Shown in pieces: positions 6,902-15,348 of a DNA stretch of 64,000 nucleotides. Source of the stretch: DATLMR01 sp035634255 (GTDB taxonomy: Bacteria; Acidobacteriota; Blastocatellia; UBA7656); the NCBI GenBank assembly GCA_035634255.1, contig DASQDI010000083.1, forward strand, positions 1 to 64,000, given 5' to 3'. Numbering within the stretch: the first letter of the stretch is position 1; each line of letters starts with the position of its first letter. The notes under the pieces were generated by a model that worked only from the letters and a program-made list of their open reading frames with translations, was not told where the DNA came from and did no database searches. Made by a program: the position numbers and the translations under genes.

Positions 6902-8296
6902 ATGCCTGTTAAGAAAGCTCTCTCACTAGCAGTAACTCTCCTGGCGCTGGTCGGCCTGGCTTTAATGCTCGTCATCGGAAGCCGCGCTCAGGACGATTCG
7001 GAACCGGGGGCCCGGTTGCAGGGCAAAAAAGCTAAAGGATTCGACAAAACGATCAACGCCAACATGGAGCAGATGATGGAGGAAGGGCGGGACATCTTCC
7101 GCAACGACACCTTCGGCGACGAGGCCTTCTGGAGCGACCTGCTTCAGCTTCACAAGGCGATAGAGGGCGCGCAGTTCGGGGGGGTCGGCCCCGGCGTGAG
7201 CCCTAAGACGGCGCTCGCCGTCGGGCTGAAAGTCGATTCGGAAGCCCTGCCCGATTCGCTCGTCAAGGCCCTGAGGAAAGGGCGCGTGGACTTAGACGAC
7301 CCGGCCACGACGCTCGCCCTGATCAAACTCGATGCGGTCGTCGGCGTCAAAGGCTCTTTCAACGAGGATGGCAGCCTGCGCTCGATGGGGATCTCCTGCG
7401 CCCTCTGCCATTCGACCGTGGATGACTCGTTCGCGCCCGGCATCGGCAAGCGTCTGGACGGCTGGTCCAACCAGGACTTGAATGTCGGCGCGATCATCGC
7501 CCTCGCCCCCAACCTCAGGCCGGTGGCCGACCTGCTGGGGGTGGATGAGGCGACGGTGCGCGCCGTGGCCCAGAGCTGGGGGCCGGGCAAGTTCGACGCG
7601 GAGTTATTCCTGGACGGCAAGGCATTCAACCCGCGGCAGGTCTCGAACGGCGTCGTCACGGGCACGAACGTTTCGGCGGCCACGCTCATCCCTCCCGCCT
7701 TCGGGCTCGCGGGCGTGAACCTTCATACCTGGACCGGGTGGGGCGGGGTGACGCACTGGAACGCTTTCGTCGCTAACCTCGAAATGCACGGGCAGGGCAC
7801 GTTCTACGACCCGAGGCTGAACGACCCGGTCAAGTTCCCAATCGCCGCGAGGAATGGGTTCGGGAACGTCCGCGCGACTCCCGATTTGATCACGTCAAAA
7901 CTGGCGGCGCTTCAGATTTACCAGCTGGCCATCCCCGCGCCCGCCGCGCCCGACGGCAGCTTCGACAGGCAGGCGGCCGAGCGCGGCCAGGCGGTCTTCA
8001 ACAGCAAGGCGAAATGCTCGACCTGCCACGTGCCGCCGATATTCACGGAGCCCGGGTGGAACATGCACAAAGCCTCCGAGATCGGCATCGATGATTTTCA
8101 GGCGAAACGCGCGCCCGACGAGGCGTACCGCACGGCCCCTCTCAAAGGGATATGGACCCACCAGAAGCGCGGGTTCTATCACGACGGGCGCTTCGCGTCG
8201 CTCGGGGATGTCGTCAACCACTACGACGGGTTCTTCAATCTGTCGCTCACGGAGCAGGAGAAGCTCGATCTGGTCGAGTACCTGAAGTCGCTTTAG
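6902..8296 (+). CDS. exported di-haem c-type cytochrome
   Basis: This 464-residue protein has an N-terminal signal segment ending near SRAQD. Two haem-binding motifs are visible, CALCH at about residue 166 and CSTCH at about residue 371. The C-terminal part (QAVFNSKAKCSTCH, then YRTAPLKGIWTHQKRGFYHDGRF) resembles the haem domain of di-haem cytochrome c peroxidases and MauG-type proteins, although the N-terminal half is unusual. It should act in the periplasm as an electron carrier or peroxidase. GGGAGGAAGG precedes the ATG. It follows the DoxX-type gene by 33 bp and is probably in the same operon. Confidence 0.88.
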   Translation: MPVKKALSLAVTLLALVGLALMLVIGSRAQDDSEPGARLQGKKAKGFDKTINANMEQMMEEGRDIFRNDTFGDEAFWSDLLQLHKAIEGAQFGGVGPGVSPKTALAVGLKVDSEALPDSLVKALRKGRVDLDDPATTLALIKLDAVVGVKGSFNEDGSLRSMGISCALCHSTVDDSFAPGIGKRLDGWSNQDLNVGAIIALAPNLRPVADLLGVDEATVRAVAQSWGPGKFDAELFLDGKAFNPRQVSNGVVTGTNVSAATLIPPAFGLAGVNLHTWTGWGGVTHWNAFVANLEMHGQGTFYDPRLNDPVKFPIAARNGFGNVRATPDLITSKLAALQIYQLAIPAPAAPDGSFDRQAAERGQAVFNSKAKCSTCHVPPIFTEPGWNMHKASEIGIDDFQAKRAPDEAYRTAPLKGIWTHQKRGFYHDGRFASLGDVVNHYDGFFNLSLTEQEKLDLVEYLKSL

Positions 8297-8343
8297 AAGG
8301 TCTTCGAATCGGCATGACTCTTTATAAGGATGGCGTAACTAAA

Positions 8344-8994
8344 ATGCAGAACATGATCCAAAATCAACCGGGAAGGCATGAGCGCGGGCGCGCGGGCCGG
8401 GGCACGGTCCGCAGGATTGCCGAGGCGAGGCTGCCGACTGAGTTCGGTGACTTTCAAATCCTCGGCTACCAGTCGCTCACTTCGCCCGAAGAGTTCGTCG
8501 CGCTGGTCAGGGGCGTCCCGCGCCCCTATCGCACGAACCTCGTCCGCATCCATTCGCAATGTATGACGGGGGACGTGTTCGGCTCGACCAGGTGCGACTG
8601 CGGCAGGCAGCTTCATGAAGCGATGAGGCTCATAGCCGCCGAGGGGCACGGCGCGATAGTCTATCAACAACAGGAAGGGCGCGGCATAGGCATCATCAAC
8701 AAGATCCGCGCCTACGCACTGCAGGACGAAGGCGCGGACACCGTCGAGGCGAACGAGCGGCTGGGCCTCGACGTTGACAGCCGGCGCTACGAGCAATGCG
8801 CCGAGATACTGGGCGACCTTGGCCTGTGGAAGGTGCGCGTCCTGTCGAACAATCCGGCCAAGATTCGCGCGCTGGAACATTCGGGCCTGAAAGTCGTCGA
8901 GCGCGTCGCCCTGGAGGTGCAGCCGGCGGAGGCAGCAATCCGCTACCTCCGCACGAAGAAAGAGAAGATGGGTCACCTCATCAACGTTGCCTGA
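8344..8994 (+). CDS. ribA: GTP cyclohydrolase II
   Basis: The enzyme opens GTP to 2,5-diamino-6-ribosylamino-pyrimidinone phosphate, the first step of riboflavin synthesis. The zinc-binding and catalytic block is present: HSQCMTGDVFGSTRCDCG, followed by QQQEGRGIGI and the ERLGLDVDSRRY stretch. At 216 residues it is a stand-alone RibA without a RibB domain. Two starts are possible, ATG 8344 (used here) and ATG 8314; both have weak AAGG-type sites. It lies 47 bp after the cytochrome gene. Its place among redox genes suggests a stress-linked flavin supply, since no other rib genes are nearby. Confidence 0.92.
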   Translation: MQNMIQNQPGRHERGRAGRGTVRRIAEARLPTEFGDFQILGYQSLTSPEEFVALVRGVPRPYRTNLVRIHSQCMTGDVFGSTRCDCGRQLHEAMRLIAAEGHGAIVYQQQEGRGIGIINKIRAYALQDEGADTVEANERLGLDVDSRRYEQCAEILGDLGLWKVRVLSNNPAKIRALEHSGLKVVERVALEVQPAEAAIRYLRTKKEKMGHLINVA

Positions 8995-9058
8995 AGGGTG
9001 GCATAGCTAGCCGCAAAGCCTTCCCCGCGTGTTCAAAACAGAATAGGAGTAGAAGCTC

Positions 9059-9898
9059 ATGGCATTCGCAGCACCCCCCAGGCCGCGTAGAGTCGATCTC
9101 TACGCGAACGCTGTTGTCCATCGCCGCGAGCGTGAAGACCACACCCTCGACCGCCACACCCGCGCTCACCGCGTAGACCTGTTATTCGGACTGAGTCAGG
9201 ATGAGATGAGCCGTGTCATGGCCTGCGCGCGCAGCCTGCGCAAAACTCGGGGCGAATTCATTTACATGTCCGGGGACCGGGCCGATTCCGTCTACGTGCT
9301 GAAGCAGGGGAGGGTCAAGCTGTCCGTGCTGGCCGAGTCGGGCAAGGAGATCGCCATCGACATCATCGAGCCGGGCGAGATCTTCGGAGAGTTCGCGCTC
9401 GTGGACGAGTCCCTGCGCAGCAACATGACCCAGGCCCTCGACGACGTGACGATGCTGGTCTTCGACAAGGGCGACTTCGCGCGCCTCCTCGACCAGACGA
9501 AGCTGGCGATGAACTACATCCGTCTGGTCGGCGACCGCCGGCGGAGGATGGAGAAGAAGCTCTCCGACATCATGTCCAAAGACGTTTCAGCGCGCGTCTG
9601 CGAGCTGCTGCATGACCTCTCCTCCGACGCTTCCGGCACTTCCGGGATCGAAGCGGCGGCCCGCGAGCACCTCATCCCGCTCACCCATTACGATGTCGCC
9701 AGCCTGATCGGCGCGGCGCGCCAGACTACCACTTCCGTCCTCAACGAGCTTGAGCGGGGCGGCAGCATCGAGCTCGGGCGCGGCTGGATTCGCGTCAAGT
9801 GCCTGAAATCCCTCCGGGAGTGCGCGGGGTTGATCCCCCTCGCCGGCCTGCAAGCTTTTTTCCACCTGTGTCAGCTAGCTGACATACCTCTTATGTAA
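9059..9898 (+). CDS. Crp/Fnr-family transcription regulator
   Basis: This 279-residue protein has a cyclic-nucleotide-binding-like beta barrel at about residues 45-155 (FIYMSGDRADSVYVLKQG, then IIEPGEIFGEFALVDE) and a winged helix at about 185-255 (LTHYDVASLIGAARQTTTSVLNEL). It lacks the N-terminal Cys cluster of Fnr, so the signal is not an iron-sulfur centre of that type. A 25-residue tail follows the winged helix. A perfect palindrome of Crp-site geometry lies in the last codons of the gene and may be its own operator. Confidence 0.9.
   Translation: MAFAAPPRPRRVDLYANAVVHRREREDHTLDRHTRAHRVDLLFGLSQDEMSRVMACARSLRKTRGEFIYMSGDRADSVYVLKQGRVKLSVLAESGKEIAIDIIEPGEIFGEFALVDESLRSNMTQALDDVTMLVFDKGDFARLLDQTKLAMNYIRLVGDRRRRMEKKLSDIMSKDVSARVCELLHDLSSDASGTSGIEAAAREHLIPLTHYDVASLIGAARQTTTSVLNELERGGSIELGRGWIRVKCLKSLRECAGLIPLAGLQAFFHLCQLADIPLM
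9869..9884. promoter_or_regulatory. Crp-family-type operator palindrome
   Basis: TGTCAGCTAGCTGACA is a perfect 16-bp palindrome of the form TGTCA-N6-TGACA, the same geometry as the Crp site TGTGA-N6-TCACA. It overlaps the end of the Crp/Fnr gene and lies about 230 bp before the operon at 10111. A half-site TGTCA follows at about 9903. Nothing else is recognised in 9899-10110. Confidence 0.5.
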
Positions 9899-10110
9899 GT
9901 TCTGTCATATTACGCCCGCACTCAGGCAGAACGCCGGACAGTCCACCAAAGATCAAGGGGTAAAGCAAAGACTTACTCACGCGCACCTCGCGGAGGGGGA
10001 GCGGGAGTAAGTCGGGGGCGAAGTGTGCCCTGAGCAGTCCGCCGTGACGGACGGGGCTGTCGGACCGGAATTGATGACTTTCAACCCGATACCTTAAGGA
10101 GGATCCAATC

Positions 10111-11007
10111 ATGAGGACGAGAAACAATACTTCACAGAGAGTCTTATGGCGCACCATCTTCGCGCTGGTGGCGCTGCTGGGCCTGACCTTCTACACCACC
10201 GGCCTCGCTAGCGGGGGGGACGACGACCTGGGCACGTCCCCGTTCGACTTCACCGACGCCGTCTACCGCGAGCACGGCATCGTGCCCGAAAACATCGTGC
10301 TGCGCGTAGGCGACGCGAGCCGCACCGGGGACTTCGTAGTCGATAACTCGAACTCCGACCCGAACCGCACGAACATCCGCACCGTCGAGACTACTCCCGG
10401 CACGACGGGCACGAGCGGGCTGACCTACGCCAACATCTTCGGCGTCCTCAACTCTTCCGGCTTCGAGCGTAACGCCTCGGGGGGCTTGACGGCGCGCGGG
10501 CAGGAGGCTTTCAACGCCGCCGAGGAGTTCCGCGTCTTCATCTTCCCGAAGGCGTCGAATGGCTCGATCCTCGACCCGTTCCTCCCGAACAAGAGGCAGG
10601 ACAACGTATTCGACACGCGCAACGGCTACTTCAGCAACGACCCGCTCGGCCTCTGGGTCGCCGTCTGGGTCGTCTACACGCCGAAGGCATTCACCTCCGA
10701 GGGCCGGAAGGAACTCGACCCCATCGCCGCCACCAACGGGCGAGACCTCGACGGCACGCCCATCCTCACGAGCCCCTCACAGCTCGACAACCTTAAGGAT
10801 AAGGGGCTGGTCGAATTCCGCACCCGCCCCGTGAATGACCCGGTCTTCCGGTGGGTGATCTGCCCGATCCCGGAAGACCCGCGCGATGGCTTCATCAGGC
10901 CCGACGCCTTCATCCGGGACGTGCGGCGCGCCAACGGCACCTCCGTCTTCCCGGCGCTGCGCAACAACTTCAACTGCCTCCGGCAGTCAGGCGACTGGTG
11001 TAACTAA
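10111..11007 (+). CDS. exported protein of unknown function, 298 aa
   Basis: The protein has an N-terminal basic stretch and a hydrophobic signal segment (residues about 15-32), then a soluble part with many Asn, Thr and Asp. I recognise no family. It has few Cys (only near the C terminus) and no metal motif. AAGGAGG lies 10 bases before the ATG. It is 22 bp before the multicopper oxidase gene and probably in the same operon, so it may be a periplasmic partner of the oxidase. Confidence 0.8.
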   Translation: MRTRNNTSQRVLWRTIFALVALLGLTFYTTGLASGGDDDLGTSPFDFTDAVYREHGIVPENIVLRVGDASRTGDFVVDNSNSDPNRTNIRTVETTPGTTGTSGLTYANIFGVLNSSGFERNASGGLTARGQEAFNAAEEFRVFIFPKASNGSILDPFLPNKRQDNVFDTRNGYFSNDPLGLWVAVWVVYTPKAFTSEGRKELDPIAATNGRDLDGTPILTSPSQLDNLKDKGLVEFRTRPVNDPVFRWVICPIPEDPRDGFIRPDAFIRDVRRANGTSVFPALRNNFNCLRQSGDWCN

Positions 11008-11029
11008 AAGACCAGAAGGAGAACACATC

Positions 11030-12874
11030 ATGGCGAATATCTCGAAGGTCAATAGGAAGGCGGAGAAGGAGAAGCAGCGGGCCGCGAAGAACAGGCGCGA
11101 GATCATCGCGGCGGGCCTGAGCCGGCGCGAGATGCTCAAGATGGGTCTGCTCACGACCGCCGGCCTGCTCGTGCCGATGTCGGGCCTGAGCGTGAGGGCG
11201 CGCAACAGCGCGGGCCACCTCTACGACAGCGGCCCCGGCAGCGGCCCGAGCAGCCCCCCGACCACTCCCTTCAGCCAGCCGTTCACGAGGATGACGGTCA
11301 AGCAGCCGGTCGCGTCGCTCAACCCCGCGCCGACCGTCCTGCCCAATATATCGGGGGGCGAGGGCCGCACCATCCCGCACCAGGCTTTAACCCAGTTCCC
11401 GCCGGTCAAGTTCTACGAGGTCGAGCAGCGCCTGGCGAACATCGTCACGCACCCCGACCTCCCCGTCCAGCCTCTGTGGGGCTTCGACGGGCTGGTGCCC
11501 GGCCCCCTTTACGTCGAGCGGTACGGCCGGCCGGTCCTCGTCCGCAACCGCAACAACCTGCCCATCAACAACGGGGGCTTCGGTAAGAACCTCGTCACGA
11601 CGCACCTGCACAACGGGCACACCCCGGCGGAGTCGGACGGCAACCCGTGCAACAACTACGGGCGCGGGAAATTCTACGACCAGCACTACCCGAACGTTCT
11701 GGCCGGGGTGCTCTCGACGCACATAGACACGGGCGGCGACATCAACGAATCGATGAGCACGCTCTGGTATCACGACCACATGCACGACTTCACGTCGCAG
11801 AACGTCTACAAAGGGCTGGCAGGCATGTACCTCCTCTTCAACGACCACGACACCGGGGACGAGACGACCGGCTTCCACCTGCCCTCGTTCGGCGACGGCG
11901 TGAGCGACGACAGCAACTTCGACATCCCGATGCTGTTCAGCGATCACCTCTACGACTCGGAGACCGGCATCGTGACCTTCGACACCTTCAACTTCGACGG
12001 GGTGCTGGGCGACAAGTTCCTCGTCAACGGCAAGGTGCAGCCCGTCCTTCACGTCCACCCCCGGCGCTACCGGTTCCGCTGGCTCGACGCCGGGCCGTCG
12101 CGCTTCTACCAGTTATTCCTGACCGACCTGAACAACCGGAGCGCGCGCAACCGGTTCCACCAGATATCGACGGACGGGAACCTGCTGCCGCGCCCCGTCG
12201 AGGTCGAGAGCGTGCGCATCTCAGTGGCCGAGCGCGCCGACGTGATCATCGACTTCTCGAAGTACGCGGGCAAGACCCTCTACATCGAGAACCGCCTCGA
12301 GCAGGAGGATGGGCGCGGCCCCTCGGGCAAGGTGCTGTCCGCGGGGCAGGGGAACCTGATACTCAAGATCGTAGTCGACCTGCCTCCCATCGCGGACGAC
12401 AGCGCCGACCCATCCGCGATCACCGGTTTCTACGCCCTGCCCGACAAGACGGCCGCGCCGCGCATCACGCGGACGTTCAACTTCGACAGGAGCAACGGGA
12501 ACTGGACGATCAACGGCCGCTCGATGGACCCCGAGTGTGAGGAGGTGCGCGTCCGCGTGCAGAAGAACTCAGTCGAGCACTGGATCGTCAACAACAGCTC
12601 CGGCGGGTGGCAGCACCCGGCGCACATCCACTTCGAGGAGTTCCAGTTCCTCTCGATCAACGGCGCGCCCCCGGCCTCGACCGGCCTGATTCAGAACGGG
12701 CGCAAGGACGTGATTCGGCTCGAACACAACATGCAGACAAAGACGTTCTTCCGCTTCCGGGACTTCGAAGGTAAGTACCCGTTCCACTGCCACAACGTGG
12801 TTCACGAGGACCACGCCATGATGCTCATCTGGGAAATCGTCCCCGGCGAGGGCGACAACAAGACGAACCCATAA
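11030..12874 (+). CDS. Tat-exported multicopper oxidase
   Basis: This 614-residue enzyme should oxidise a phenolic, metal or bilirubin-type substrate while reducing oxygen to water. A twin-arginine signal, SRREMLKMG, is at about residues 31-39 before a hydrophobic stretch. All four copper motifs are present: HLHNGH near 195, HDHMH near 248, HPAHIH near 530 and HCHNVVHEDHAMM near 586, the last with the type 1 copper Cys and Met. The overall layout resembles CotA/bilirubin oxidase. The ATG at 11030 has GAAGGAGA upstream; the longer frame has no ribosome site. The SCO1-type gene follows in the same operon. Confidence 0.93.
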   Translation: MANISKVNRKAEKEKQRAAKNRREIIAAGLSRREMLKMGLLTTAGLLVPMSGLSVRARNSAGHLYDSGPGSGPSSPPTTPFSQPFTRMTVKQPVASLNPAPTVLPNISGGEGRTIPHQALTQFPPVKFYEVEQRLANIVTHPDLPVQPLWGFDGLVPGPLYVERYGRPVLVRNRNNLPINNGGFGKNLVTTHLHNGHTPAESDGNPCNNYGRGKFYDQHYPNVLAGVLSTHIDTGGDINESMSTLWYHDHMHDFTSQNVYKGLAGMYLLFNDHDTGDETTGFHLPSFGDGVSDDSNFDIPMLFSDHLYDSETGIVTFDTFNFDGVLGDKFLVNGKVQPVLHVHPRRYRFRWLDAGPSRFYQLFLTDLNNRSARNRFHQISTDGNLLPRPVEVESVRISVAERADVIIDFSKYAGKTLYIENRLEQEDGRGPSGKVLSAGQGNLILKIVVDLPPIADDSADPSAITGFYALPDKTAAPRITRTFNFDRSNGNWTINGRSMDPECEEVRVRVQKNSVEHWIVNNSSGGWQHPAHIHFEEFQFLSINGAPPASTGLIQNGRKDVIRLEHNMQTKTFFRFRDFEGKYPFHCHNVVHEDHAMMLIWEIVPGEGDNKTNP

Positions 12875-12951
12875 GCTCGCCCGGTCGCGCCGGCGTGCGC
12901 TCCGGGCGCGCGTCGGCCGCGGCGGCGGCGCGAGAAAGGAGATGCCGAATC

Positions 12952-13593
12952 ATGAGAAGCACGTGTAGGAGAGCCTTCGTCGGACTGATCGCGCTTGCCC
13001 TGCTCGGGGCGGCCCCGCTCGCGGGCGGGCAGACGAAGCGGGTCAAGACTCCGAGGGAGAGGCTGGCGGAGCGCAGCTTCCCGAACGTCACCCTGACGAC
13101 GCACGAGGGCAGGAAGGTCAGGTTCTACGACGATCTGATGAAGGGCAAGATCGTCCTCATCAATTTCATGTACGTGAAGTGCGAGGGGGTGTGCCCCGGC
13201 ACGACGGCGAACCTGTTGAACGTGCAACGGCTGCTAGGCGACCGCGTGGGCAAAGACATCTTCATGTACTCGATCACGCTCAAGCCCGAGGAAGACACGC
13301 CCGACGTTCTCAACCGCTACGCCAAGGCGTACCAGACAAAGCCCGGCTGGCTGTTTCTGACCGGCGACCCAAAAGACGTTGAACTCCTGCGGCGCAGCCT
13401 CGGGTTCATTGACCGCGACCCGGCGCGCGACGCCAACAAGTCGAATCACATCGGGATGCTCAGGTTCGGAAACGAGCCGATGACGTTATGGGCGGGCTGC
13501 CCTGGGCTGCTCGGACCCCGCAAAATCGTGAAGGAGATCGGCCTGGTCGACTGGCCGACGGCCGAGGAGGCCGGGAGAGGAGGGAAGAGATGA
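12952..13593 (+). CDS. SCO1/SenC-family copper protein
   Basis: This 213-residue protein has an N-terminal signal and a thioredoxin-like fold. The copper-binding CEGVC motif (CxxxC) is at about residues 77-81, and the third ligand His is in SNHIGM near 166. SCO proteins deliver copper to cytochrome oxidase or act as thiol redox proteins; here it is likely to serve the multicopper oxidase encoded just before it. AAAGGAG precedes the ATG at 12952. Its stop overlaps the start of the next gene (ATGA). Confidence 0.9.
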   Translation: MRSTCRRAFVGLIALALLGAAPLAGGQTKRVKTPRERLAERSFPNVTLTTHEGRKVRFYDDLMKGKIVLINFMYVKCEGVCPGTTANLLNVQRLLGDRVGKDIFMYSITLKPEEDTPDVLNRYAKAYQTKPGWLFLTGDPKDVELLRRSLGFIDRDPARDANKSNHIGMLRFGNEPMTLWAGCPGLLGPRKIVKEIGLVDWPTAEEAGRGGKR

Positions 13594-14516
13594 TTAAGAA
13601 CCTACTGACAAACAAAACTCTGCTCGTCGCGCTGTGCATGGCGGTCGTCGCGGCCGCGGCGGCGCAGGCGGCGCCCGCGATTCAGGTGGACCGCGCGGCG
13701 TCGAGCGCGATCACCGTCGGCCAGGGGCCGGAGGGCGTGACCTCCGATGGCACGCACGTCTTCGTGGCCAACCAGTTCAGCGACAGCGTCACCAAGCTAC
13801 GCGCGAGCGACGGCGCGGTGGCCGGCACCTTCGCCGTGGGCAGCCGCCCGGTCGCTCTGGCCTTCGATGGCAGGTACGTCTGGGTGGCGAACTACCTGAG
13901 CAACAGTGTGATGAAGCTGGACCCGAGCGGGGCTCTGGTCGGCACGTTCTCGGTGGGCGAGGGGCCGGGCGGGCTACTCTGCGCGGGCGGCAACGTCTGG
14001 GTGGCTAACCGCAATGGCAACACTGTCACCAAGCTCCGGGCGAGTGACGGTGCGACGCTCGGGACTTTCGAAGTGGGTACACGCCCGCTCTGCCTCACGA
14101 CTGACGGCGCGCATGTCTACGTCACGAACAACAACAGCGACACCGTCACCAAGCTGCGTGAATCGAACGGCGCGGTCGTCGGCACTTACAGGGTCGGCGA
14201 CGGCCCGTTCGGCATCGCCTTCGATGGGGCTAGCCTCTGGGTCGCCAACTTCGGCGACGGCAACGTGATGAAGCTGGCGACTGACGGGATCTTGTTGGGC
14301 ACGTACTCGGTCGGAGACGGGCCGGTCTCGGCCATTCACAAGGACGGCGTGATCTTTGTGGTTAACAACGGAGGCGACAGCGTGACCGGGCTGCGCTCCC
14401 GCGACGGCGCGACTCTGGGGACGCTCCCCGTGGGCCGCAGCCCGATAGGAGTCACCATCGCCGGCTCCACTATCTGGGTGGCGAACTTCGGCAGCAATAC
14501 CGTCACAAAGCGGTAA
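13590..14516 (+). CDS. secreted beta-propeller protein (YVTN/NHL-type repeats)
   Basis: This 308-residue protein has a signal peptide ending near AQAAP and then about six to seven repeats of roughly 41 residues built around VGxGPxGxxxDGxxVWVANxxxNxVxKL. These repeats build a beta-propeller, a common scaffold for periplasmic binding. Its ATG overlaps the stop of the SCO1-type gene, and GGAGAGGAGGGAAG supplies the ribosome site, so it is translationally linked to the copper genes. No catalytic motif is seen. Confidence 0.85.
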   Translation: MIKNLLTNKTLLVALCMAVVAAAAAQAAPAIQVDRAASSAITVGQGPEGVTSDGTHVFVANQFSDSVTKLRASDGAVAGTFAVGSRPVALAFDGRYVWVANYLSNSVMKLDPSGALVGTFSVGEGPGGLLCAGGNVWVANRNGNTVTKLRASDGATLGTFEVGTRPLCLTTDGAHVYVTNNNSDTVTKLRESNGAVVGTYRVGDGPFGIAFDGASLWVANFGDGNVMKLATDGILLGTYSVGDGPVSAIHKDGVIFVVNNGGDSVTGLRSRDGATLGTLPVGRSPIGVTIAGSTIWVANFGSNTVTKR

Positions 14517-14548
14517 CTCCATCATCCCGCGACCGCCGGGCGACGGAT

Positions 14549-14585
14549 GAGCCCTGCGCGTGCCTGCCGAGCACGCGCAGGGCTC
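14549..14585 (+). terminator. strong hairpin after the copper oxidase operon
   Basis: A perfect 14-bp stem, GAGCCCTGCGCGTG with its complement, encloses a 9-base loop. It lies 33 bp after the propeller gene stop, with a convergent gene beyond it. There is no T tract, so it may act as a factor-dependent or bidirectional terminator. Confidence 0.7.
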
Positions 14586-14707
14586 CAAAGCGAGAGAACG
14601 GAAGTCAGCCATGAGGGAAGCTGAAGGCCGCTCGATCATTGCCTCTCTTTCCATCGCGGATACCCGTTGTTCAGGTCACCACCTCGCGACCGACTGCGAG
14701 CCTTATT

Positions 14708-15079
14708 TTAAGGGCTACTGGCTTGAGCGGGCGGAGATGAATACAGGCTCAGCTTCACCTTAAGCTCAACGCTTTCTCTGTCTTTAACTGAAATGCGCTT
14801 TACGTACCTGAAAGCCCATTCAGCGCCGGTCGATAGCTCATACCTGCCCGGCTTCACACCCTCGAACACGAATACTCCTTCCTGATTCGAGGTCGCGTGC
14901 AAGGCCGTTCGATCCGTCAGGTTAGTCAGAGTCACAGAAGCATCAGGGATAACCATTTCGGCCGGGCCGAGAACCGTGCCTTGGATTCTGGTGACCGCTC
15001 CGTTACTTTGAGCAAAGTCAACGCTGAACAGGCAACAAACGAGCAGGATTGTTTTGAGCGCGGTCAATTTTGTGAACAT
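14708..15079 (-). CDS. exported carboxypeptidase-regulatory-like domain protein
   Basis: This 123-residue protein has a signal peptide (MFTKLTALKTILLVCCLF, cleaved near FAQS) and one beta-sandwich domain of the carboxypeptidase regulatory type: GTVLGPAEMVIPDASVTL, then the turn GVFVFEGVKPGRYEL. Such domains often appear in surface proteins of this kind of bacterium. I use the ATG at 15079 because GGAGG lies just before it; the longer frame adds a stretch that is not signal-like. Confidence 0.75.
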   Translation of the reverse strand: MFTKLTALKTILLVCCLFSVDFAQSNGAVTRIQGTVLGPAEMVIPDASVTLTNLTDRTALHATSNQEGVFVFEGVKPGRYELSTGAEWAFRYVKRISVKDRESVELKVKLSLYSSPPAQASSP

Positions 15080-15348
15080 AAAACCTCCAGTTACGCCACG
15101 CTTCATTTACCAGCCTAACACCTCGCTTCAGTAGGCGACAGCGACAGATAGCTGTTGTAAGTCTTCGGAACGATGATCGCTCACCCATAGTTATTTCTTT
15201 AGCCTATTGTCGAACGAGCTATGGTCAGAGTCTTGCAGCGATAGGCAGCATAAAGCAGGCCGCTCAAATCTTGTTTTGCAGCAGAAAGATTGTCATCAGG
15301 GAGCGCAGCGAAGTAGTATCTACTTACACTTCAGCGAAAGAGGACGAC

